From Treponema sp. (lineage in GTDB: Bacteria > Spirochaetota > Spirochaetia > Treponematales > Treponemataceae): a stretch of DNA of 11,247 nucleotides. Below, piece after piece: positions 6,814-11,247 of the stretch (its first letter is position 1; the number at the start of each line of letters is the position of its first letter). The position numbers and the translations under genes were made by a program. The notes beneath the pieces were generated by a model. It searched no databases. It was given only the letters and a program-made list of their open reading frames with translations, and was not told where the DNA came from. The DNA is taken from the NCBI GenBank assembly GCA_017622055.1, contig JAGARY010000433.1, positions 1-11,247 of the forward strand, in the 5' to 3' direction.

Positions 6814-7944
6814 ATGGCAGGAAGTACTTTTGGAAAACAATTTACTGTAACAACTTTTGGAGAAAGCCACGGGGCTGGAATTGGATGCATTATTGACGGA
6901 TGCCCTGCGGGAATTACAATTACAAAAGAAATTATTCAAAAAGCTTTAGACAAAAGACGACCTGGAGCTCCTTCTCCAGACGGCAGTGCAAACTCCGCCG
7001 TAACAAAACGTGTTGAACCAGATTCGGTTGAAATTTTATCGGGAGTTTTTAATGACAAATCTGAAGGAACTCCAATTGCACTTTTTATTAGAAACACTTC
7101 CCAACATTCTAGCGATTACAACAATTTAAAAGACGTTTTCCGTCCGGGCCACGCAGATTTTACTTTTGACGCAAAATACAAAGGCTTTAGAGATTATCGT
7201 GGTGGCGGACGTTCTAGTGGACGGGAAACTGCCGCTAGAGTTGCAGCTGGGGCGGTTGCAAACCAGATTTTGATTCAAAAAGGCATAAAAATTACTGCAT
7301 ATACAACAAAAGCCGCTGGAATTGAAATTTCAAAAAAAGATTTTTCACAAATTGAACAAAATTCTATGCGAGCACCAGATAATGATGCAGCCAAATTGAT
7401 GCAAGAAAAAATAAAGGAACTTCAGGCGGCGGGGAATTCGGCTGGTGGGATTATTGAATGTGTAATACAAAATTGTCCTATTGGTGTTGGAGAACCTGTT
7501 TTTGACAAACTTGACGCAGAATTGGCAAAAGCAATGCTTAGCATTGGGGCAATTAAAGGTTTTGAAATTGGAGATGGATTTGCGGTGGCAGATTCTTTTG
7601 GTTCGGAAAACAATGACAAAATGCACACTTCTAATGGAAAAATCTATTTTGAAACAAATCACGCTGGGGGCGTTCTTGGTGGAATTAGCAACGGAAACGA
7701 TATTATTTTTAGAGTTGCGGTAAAACCTGTTCCAAGCATTTTTCAATCTCAAAAAACTGTAAAAAAAGTAAAAACTAACGAAGAAATTGCAAAAGATATT
7801 CAAATTGAAAAAACAACTTACGAAAATATTGATTTAGAAATTCAAGGTCGCCATGACGTTTGTCTTTGCCCAAGAATTGTTCCTGTTGTAGAAGCAATGA
7901 GTGCAATAACTTTGGCAGATTTGATTTTGAGAAACGGGGAGTAG
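6814..7944 (+). CDS. aroC: Chorismate synthase
   Basis: Cytosolic FMN-dependent lyase that converts 5-enolpyruvylshikimate-3-phosphate to chorismate, the last shikimate step and the branch point to aromatic amino acids and folate. The 376-residue protein is of normal bacterial length. It shows TFGESHG (15-20, with His19 the expected catalytic His), RRPG (48-51), RPGHADFT (110-117), DYRGGGRSSGRETAARV (127-143) for FMN and phosphate binding, and the late GRHDVCLCPRIVPVVEAM signature. The start context is AAGAGG ending 13 nt before the ATG, a long spacing, with GAG nearer; translation may be modest. It lies 137 bp after the M16 gene with a palindromic repeat between, and no other aro gene is adjacent. 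There is no dedicated promoter I can identify, so readthrough from upstream is possible. Confidence 0.97.
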   Translation: MAGSTFGKQFTVTTFGESHGAGIGCIIDGCPAGITITKEIIQKALDKRRPGAPSPDGSANSAVTKRVEPDSVEILSGVFNDKSEGTPIALFIRNTSQHSSDYNNLKDVFRPGHADFTFDAKYKGFRDYRGGGRSSGRETAARVAAGAVANQILIQKGIKITAYTTKAAGIEISKKDFSQIEQNSMRAPDNDAAKLMQEKIKELQAAGNSAGGIIECVIQNCPIGVGEPVFDKLDAELAKAMLSIGAIKGFEIGDGFAVADSFGSENNDKMHTSNGKIYFETNHAGGVLGGISNGNDIIFRVAVKPVPSIFQSQKTVKKVKTNEEIAKDIQIEKTTYENIDLEIQGRHDVCLCPRIVPVVEAMSAITLADLILRNGE

Positions 7945-7971
7945 AATTCAGAATTCAGGATTCAGAATTAA
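7944..7971 (+). repeat. Four-copy heptamer tandem repeat at the aroC stop
   Basis: GAATTCA, GAATTCA, GGATTCA and GAATTAA are arranged head to tail and begin on the last base of the aroC stop codon. It is a short microsatellite-like tract prone to slippage and has no visible role. Confidence 0.7.
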
Positions 7972-7985
7972 GGGAAAAATTCGTT

Positions 7986-8084
7986 ATTGGGGAAGCACTT
8001 TGTCATTGGGGAAGCACTTTGTCATTGCGAGTTCCCACTTGCCATTGCCAGCGTTTCCCTTGCCATTGAGAGAGTTCCCTTGTC
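7986..8084 (+). repeat. Degenerate tandem array of ATTG-starting 19-21 bp units
   Basis: There are five consecutive units: 7986-8004 and 8005-8023 are identical (ATTGGGGAAGCACTTTGTC), followed by diverged copies at 8024-8043, 8044-8064 and 8065-8084. Each starts with ATTG and ends CTTTGTC, CTTGCC or CTTGTC. The array runs directly into the palindromic element at 8081. It appears non-coding: the only open frame across it is an out-of-frame continuation from inside aroC. Confidence 0.8.
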
Positions 8085-8156
8085 ATTGCGAGCGAAGCGA
8101 AGCAATCCAGAAAGTAAATATGAACCAATGGACTGCCACAACCTAAAGGTCTCGCA
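8081..8156. repeat. TGTCATTGCGAG-type palindromic dispersed repeat
   Basis: TGTCATTGCGAGCGAAGCGA opens an imperfect inverted repeat. TGCGAG (8087-8092) pairs with CTCGCA (8151-8156), CAATCCA (8103-8109) pairs with TGGACTG (8129-8135) with one mismatch, and ACCT/AGGT (8141-8150) forms a small inner palindrome. From general knowledge, sequences of the form TGTCATTGCGAG...GCAATCC are widespread dispersed intergenic repeats in unrelated bacteria. It occupies most of the 272-bp aroC-carboxypeptidase spacer and ends about 60 bp before the next start. Confidence 0.75.
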
Positions 8157-8205
8157 GGAACGATAAATGTTGTGGGAATGTCTAAAAAGTTTACAAAGAT
8201 TTTTT

Positions 8206-8210
8206 AAGGA
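8206..8210 (+). promoter_or_regulatory. Ribosome binding site deciding the carboxypeptidase start
   Basis: AAGGA lies 6 nt before ATG 8217 but only 3 nt before the in-frame TTG at 8214. The spacing favours ATG 8217 as the start codon. Confidence 0.7.
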
Positions 8211-8216
8211 ATATTG

Positions 8217-9650
8217 ATGAAAAACACTATAGGTACAGAAAAAAAATCAAAATTGTCCCTTGTCATTAAAATTGCTGGGGGCTGTGCGGCGGCAGGGATT
8301 TTAGCTTTTGGGATTTTGGTTTTGGGGCGGGCCAATGGTTTTTCAAAAAATCAGGAACCTATAAATCTAAATCAAAATGAAACTACCCTACTCACTGATT
8401 TTATTAAAACAAACTATCCTCAAGAAGACGATATTTTAAAACCTCTTCCATATAAGTTCAATTTTCCAAATTTAGAAATTGGTGCGGAATCTGCAATTTT
8501 AATCAATATGGATAACGGAAACATTATTTACGAAAAAAATGCAGACCAAGTAATTCCGCCGGCTAGCATGACAAAACTTTTTGCAATGTATGTTGTGGAA
8601 GAACAAGTTAAAAAAGGCCTTCTTTCTTATGATCAAATTATTCCTTTGCCAAAAGAATCTTGGGCTTGCAATATGCCTCCTCATTCTTCGTTAATGTTTT
8701 TAGGAAAAGATCAAGTTGTAACTTTGGAAGAACTTTTACTTGGGCTTTGCATTTGTTCTGGAAACGATGCCGCTTACGCTTTGGCATACACAGTTTGCGG
8801 AAACATGGAAGATTTTGTTGCATTAATGAACGAAGAAGCAAAAAAACTTGGTCTTGTAAACACATCTTTTGTAGAAAGTTCTGGCTACAGCGAATTAAAT
8901 TCCACAACGGCCAGAGAAATGGCAACTTTCTGCAGATATTATCTTACAAATCATCCTGAATCTTTAAAAAGATTCCATTCTGTGCCATCTTTTACATATC
9001 CAAAACAAAAAAATATGGCACCAGGTGATTTTTTGCAAGCTCAGGATTTTACAAAGGGCTTCCCAGAAAAAATTACAATGAGCATTACTCAAAAAAATAC
9101 AAATCCTTTGCTTGGAAAAATGGAAGGTTGTGACGGACTTAAAACTGGCTATATTGACGAAAGCGGTTACAATCTTTCGCTTACAGCACAACGTAACGGA
9201 ACTAGATTTTTGTCTGTAACAATGAAAGGTCCTGGAAACTCAACTTGGGAAGGTCAGCAAGGACGCATAAAAGACGGAACTGCTTTAATGGATTACGCAT
9301 TTTATTCCTTTGCCACATATAAATCTGAAAAAATAAAACCTTACAAAGTAAAAACTTTTGCTTCGGAAAATTATGCAATAAATCTTGTGCCAGCTTTTTT
9401 TGAAGATTCTATTTGTATGCCTTATATTACGGGATCTTCAATGAAAGAAAATCTAGAGGCTGTAAAAGTTGACGTTGTGATTCCAGAATATATTTTTGGC
9501 AATATTCAATGCGGAACAGAATACGGAAAAATTGTGATTTCTCTTGATAATTATTTGATAAAAGAAATCCCACTGATTGCAGACCGAACAAGCCCAGAAA
9601 AAAACATTTTTGTAAAATTTGCCGATAAGATTTTGACTTGGTGGGAATAA
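8217..9650 (+). CDS. D-alanyl-D-alanine carboxypeptidase (peptidase S11, penicillin-binding protein)
   Basis: A 477-residue low-molecular-mass PBP that removes the terminal D-Ala from peptidoglycan stem peptides on the outer face of the cytoplasmic membrane. All three serine-penicillin-recognition motifs are present: PASMTK (Ser117, Lys120), SGN (181-183) and KTG (309-311, in DGLKTGY). An N-terminal hydrophobic segment (about residues 13-37) follows a Lys-rich start and acts as a signal peptide or anchor. Residues 41-85 form a linker before the catalytic fold. A beta-rich C-terminal PBP5-like domain (about 365-445) follows, and the protein ends in an amphipathic FVKFADKILTWWE typical of membrane association. 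It is longer than the usual ~390-residue DacA/DacF because of the linker. ATG 8217 was chosen over TTG 8214 on ribosome-site spacing. The hairpin array begins on the base after its stop. Confidence 0.93.
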   Translation: MKNTIGTEKKSKLSLVIKIAGGCAAAGILAFGILVLGRANGFSKNQEPINLNQNETTLLTDFIKTNYPQEDDILKPLPYKFNFPNLEIGAESAILINMDNGNIIYEKNADQVIPPASMTKLFAMYVVEEQVKKGLLSYDQIIPLPKESWACNMPPHSSLMFLGKDQVVTLEELLLGLCICSGNDAAYALAYTVCGNMEDFVALMNEEAKKLGLVNTSFVESSGYSELNSTTAREMATFCRYYLTNHPESLKRFHSVPSFTYPKQKNMAPGDFLQAQDFTKGFPEKITMSITQKNTNPLLGKMEGCDGLKTGYIDESGYNLSLTAQRNGTRFLSVTMKGPGNSTWEGQQGRIKDGTALMDYAFYSFATYKSEKIKPYKVKTFASENYAINLVPAFFEDSICMPYITGSSMKENLEAVKVDVVIPEYIFGNIQCGTEYGKIVISLDNYLIKEIPLIADRTSPEKNIFVKFADKILTWWE

Positions 9651-9730
9651 CACCAGTTTTGTGCTTGCCACAAAACTGAAGCTGTCGGTGAACTAGCGGA
9701 CGGTGGTGAACTATTTTTCGCTGACAGCAT
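9651..9730 (+). repeat. Compound hairpin repeat, unit 1
   Basis: Hairpin 1: CAGTTTTGTG (9654-9663) pairs perfectly with CACAAAACTG (9669-9678) over a CTTGC loop. Hairpin 2: GCTGTC (9681-9686) pairs with GACAGC (9723-9728) and encloses 36 nt that contain two copies of GGTGAACTA (9687 and 9705). The unit starts immediately after the carboxypeptidase stop codon and has no T-run after either stem. Confidence 0.85.
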
Positions 9731-9760
9731 CAATAAATAATCAATTCTCATACTCGTTCA

Positions 9761-9839
9761 CACCAGTTTTGTGCGCAAAACTGGAGGCGTCGGAAAATAT
9801 TCTTTTACTTGTAAATGAATTTGCGCTGACGCCATTGAC
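9761..9839 (+). repeat. Compound hairpin repeat, unit 2 (compensated variant)
   Basis: Hairpin 1: CCAGTTTTG (9763-9771) pairs with CAAAACTGG (9776-9784) over a 4-nt loop, so the stem survives a 6-base shortening relative to units 1 and 3. Hairpin 2: GGCGTC (9786-9791) pairs with GACGCC (9828-9833) and encloses exactly 36 nt of mostly different sequence. Two stem positions differ from unit 1 and both partners changed with them. AATTCTCAT precedes this unit, as it does unit 3. Confidence 0.85.
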
Positions 9840-9866
9840 CAGCCCTCACACTCTAATTCTCATGCT

Positions 9867-9947
9867 CACCAGTTTTGTGCTTGCCACAAAACTGAAGCTG
9901 TCGGGAATGTGGCGGACGATGGTAATTAATTTCTTTACCGACAGCAT
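9867..9947 (+). repeat. Compound hairpin repeat, unit 3
   Basis: The first 38 bases are the same as in unit 1. Hairpin 1: CAGTTTTGTG (9870-9879) with CACAAAACTG (9885-9894). Hairpin 2 is longer here: GCTGTCGG (9897-9904) with CCGACAGC (9938-9945). The enclosed segment shares the GCGGACG-TGGT stretch with unit 1. The base after the GCA tail begins the -35 of the tRNA-Gln promoter. Confidence 0.85.
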
Positions 9948-9975
9948 TGACTGAAACCCCAAAAAAATGTATATT
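9947..9975 (+). promoter_or_regulatory. Strong predicted promoter of tRNA-Gln
   Basis: TTGACT (9947-9952) and TATATT (9970-9975) are 17 nt apart, close to the sigma-70 consensus. The predicted start near 9982 leaves only a few bases before the tRNA at 9988. The -35 abuts the end of hairpin unit 3. Confidence 0.75.
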
Positions 9976-9987
9976 GAATTCACCCAT

Positions 9988-10058
9988 TCCCCGCTTGTGT
10001 AATGGTAGCACATCAGATTCTGGTTCTGACTGTGGGGGTTCGAATCCTCCGTGGGGAA
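9988..10058 (+). tRNA. tRNA-Gln, anticodon CUG
   Basis: A complete 71-nt cloverleaf. The acceptor TCCCCGC (9988-9994) pairs with GTGGGGA (10051-10057) with one G-U, discriminator A. The D stem GTGT/GCAC holds an AATGGTA loop. The anticodon stem TCAGA/TCTGA holds loop TTCTGGT, so the anticodon at 10020-10022 is CTG. The T stem GGGGG/CCTCC holds loop TTCGAAT. No CCA is encoded. It decodes CAG, the minor Gln codon in an AT-rich genome. Confidence 0.93.
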
Positions 10059-10063
10059 CTAAG

Positions 10064-10093
10064 GCTGAACATTTTTTCTGTTCAGCTTTTTTT
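10064..10093 (+). terminator. Rho-independent terminator of tRNA-Gln
   Basis: GCTGAACA (10064-10071) pairs with TGTTCAGC (10079-10086) over a 7-nt T-rich loop. Seven Ts follow (10087-10093). It lies 5 bases after the tRNA and separates it from tRNA-Glu. Confidence 0.9.
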
Positions 10094-10125
10094 GTTTCAT
10101 TTTCAGATTTTTCTGAATACTTTTT

Positions 10126-10198
10126 GGTCCCATCGAATATCGGTTTAGTTCGCGACCCTCTCAAGGTTGAAAGGCGGGTTCGATTCCCGCTGGGACCG
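10126..10198 (+). tRNA. tRNA-Glu, anticodon CUC
   Basis: A complete 73-nt cloverleaf. The acceptor GGTCCCA (10126-10132) pairs with TGGGACC (10191-10197), discriminator G. The D stem GAAT/GTTC is closed by one T-G pair. The anticodon stem CGACC/GGTTG holds loop CTCTCAA, so the anticodon at 10160-10162 is CTC. The T stem GCGGG/CCCGC holds loop TTCGATT. No CCA is encoded. A run of nine Ts follows at 10199. I see no convincing promoter: AATACT at 10116-10121 sits too close to the 5' end to be a good -10. Confidence 0.9.
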
Positions 10199-10210
10199 TT
10201 TTTTTTTATT

Positions 10211-11247
10211 ATGGACGCTATTCAACAAACTTCAAAATCAAAAATCATTATTTCTCAAATTTTTGCTTTTGTAAAAAAAGAAATTGTTTTGGTAATTTCA
10301 ATTTTGTTGGCAATTATTTCGGCATTTTTTGTAAAACCAAGTTTGGAATATATCAATTACATTGATTTTAATGTTTTGTTCTTGCTTTTTTCTTTTATGA
10401 CAGTTTGCGCAGGATTAAAAGATTGCAATATTTTTGATTTTTGCGGCGAATTTTTGTGTTCAAAAGTAAGATCTTGCAGAGCCTTGTGTGGAATTTTAGT
10501 TTTTTTGTGCTTTTTCTTTAGCATGTTCATCACAAACGACGTTGCATTATTAACTTTTGTGCCTTTTTCTATTTTGTTACTTTCAAAAATCAAAAAATCA
10601 GAATTGATAATTTATGTAGTAGTTTTGCAAACAATTGCGGCAAATCTTGGCAGCATGTTTACACCAATGGGAAATCCTCAAAATTTATTTTTGTTTTCTG
10701 CAATGCAAAATTCATCAAACATAACATTTTTTGATTTTGCAAAAATCTTACTTCCCTACACCACCGTCAGCGGAATTTTGTTGTTACTTTCACTTTTACC
10801 AATAAAATCAGAAAAACTTTTGAACTTAGAACTTTCTTCTCAAACAAAAATCACTTCAAAACCAAAAGCAACAATTTTTTGCCTTTTATTTGTTTTGTGT
10901 TTTCTTACAGTTTTAAAAATTCTTCCTTCATGGATTTTAACAATAATCATTTTGATTTTCACTTTAATTCTAAATGCCACTTTGCTTAAAAAAGTTGATT
11001 ATCTTTTGCTTTTAACTTTCTGCGGATTTTTTATTTTTTCTGGAAACATAGCGAACATTCCGTTTATTAAAGAGTTTTTGTTAAAAATCACTTGTCAAAG
11101 AGAATTTTTTGTAAGTTTAATTACAAGCCAAATTATTAGCAACGTTCCAGCAACACTTTTGCTTTATCCATTTTGCAGCAACGTAAAACAACTTCTTTTG
11201 GGCGTAAATATCGGCGGACTTGGAAAAATAATAGCATCTTTGGCAAG
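10211..11247 (+). CDS. ArsB/NhaD (SLC13-like) family membrane permease, 3'-truncated
   Basis: The reading frame is open from ATG 10211 to the right edge, giving 345 residues with no stop. It is a polytopic inner-membrane protein with about nine hydrophobic segments. Conserved signatures of the ion transporter superfamily are present: FITNDVALLTFVPF (106-119), NLGSMFTPMGNPQNLFLF (145-162) and SNVPATLLLYPF (310-321), followed by LLLGVNIGGLGKIIASLA at the edge. The twofold repeated, intramembrane-loop arrangement (TND...GNPQN in one half, SNVPA in the other) is typical of anion or Na+/H+ permeases of this group. The substrate (dicarboxylate, citrate, arsenite or Na+/H+) cannot be told from sequence. 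By family length only a few dozen residues should be missing. The ATG lies 12 bp after tRNA-Glu and has no Shine-Dalgarno. Confidence 0.88.
   Translation, partial: MDAIQQTSKSKIIISQIFAFVKKEIVLVISILLAIISAFFVKPSLEYINYIDFNVLFLLFSFMTVCAGLKDCNIFDFCGEFLCSKVRSCRALCGILVFLCFFFSMFITNDVALLTFVPFSILLLSKIKKSELIIYVVVLQTIAANLGSMFTPMGNPQNLFLFSAMQNSSNITFFDFAKILLPYTTVSGILLLLSLLPIKSEKLLNLELSSQTKITSKPKATIFCLLFVLCFLTVLKILPSWILTIIILIFTLILNATLLKKVDYLLLLTFCGFFIFSGNIANIPFIKEFLLKITCQREFFVSLITSQIISNVPATLLLYPFCSNVKQLLLGVNIGGLGKIIASLA

Noticed and set aside
7860..8069. Plus-strand 69-residue reading frame across the aroC end
   Set aside because: It starts inside aroC out of frame and continues through tandem repeats; it has no independent ribosome site.
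8214..8216. TTG at 8214 as the carboxypeptidase start
   Set aside because: It leaves only 3 nt to the AAGGA ribosome site; ATG 8217 has proper spacing.
9651..9947. Integron attC sites (some treponemes carry integrons)
   Set aside because: I see no paired RYYYAAC/GTTRRRY core sites at the unit ends and no cassette genes or integrase in view.
9651..9947. CRISPR array
   Set aside because: Only three units about 106-110 bp apart, with internal variable segments inside a stem and conserved inter-unit sequence; no cas genes.
9703..9954. Plus-strand 83-residue reading frame over the hairpin array
   Set aside because: It crosses inverted repeats and variable loops, has no ribosome site, and the units are not in a common frame.
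10086..10125. Promoter for tRNA-Glu (TTGTTT, 18 nt, AATACT)
   Set aside because: The predicted start would fall inside the tRNA, and the boxes overlap the terminator T-run.
9853..10164. Minus-strand 103-residue reading frame containing HGGFEPPQSEP
   Set aside because: It is antisense to both tRNA genes and the hairpin array. This peptide is a familiar false product of reading tRNA genes backwards.

Overview
The window is AT-rich (coding DNA looks roughly one-third G+C). It carries a housekeeping segment that most resembles a treponeme-type spirochaete, probably a host-associated or gut Treponema. The pointers are two lipoproteins with relaxed spirochaetal lipoboxes (FVSC, VVAC), an acetate kinase with a C-terminal tail of about 45 residues, A/T-ending codons, tRNA genes without an encoded CCA, and a periplasmic M16B peptidase lipoprotein. 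The genus is an inference from general resemblance, not from a database match.

Layout. The left edge holds the C-terminal 386 residues of a trypsin-like (S1/HtrA-type) protease that continues into a beta-barrel-like tail ending in Phe (2-1162, +). Two stem-loops separate it from the convergent ackA (1330-2667, -). Upstream of ackA lie a cluster of three inverted repeats and a small unknown lipoprotein (2903-3325, -). After a 477-bp divergent gap come a large M16 zinc peptidase lipoprotein (3803-6676, +), chorismate synthase aroC (6814-7944, +) and a D-Ala-D-Ala carboxypeptidase (8217-9650, +). The spacers between these three genes contain GC-richer palindromic and tandem repeats. Immediately after the carboxypeptidase stop codon is an array of three compound hairpin units (9651-9947). 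It leads into the promoter of tRNA-Gln(CUG), a strong terminator and tRNA-Glu(CUC). The right edge holds the start of an ArsB/NhaD-type (SLC13-like) membrane permease that runs off the window (10211 to >11247).

How the genes relate. No single pathway links them. AckA makes ATP from acetyl phosphate, AroC closes the shikimate pathway, the carboxypeptidase trims peptidoglycan, the M16 and S1 proteins are envelope proteases, and the permease is a predicted ion or carboxylate transporter. The plus-strand genes from 3803 to 9650 could be cotranscribed, since I see no clear T-tailed terminator between them.

Most of the unusual content is non-coding. It consists of (i) the three-unit hairpin array, where units 1 and 2 differ at two stem positions and both differences are compensated, which suggests selection for folding; (ii) the TCATTGC-type palindromic repeats and degenerate tandem array around aroC; and (iii) the paired GTCAAGGCAC hairpins on both sides of ackA. 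I found no CRISPR array, phage module, transposase or defence gene.
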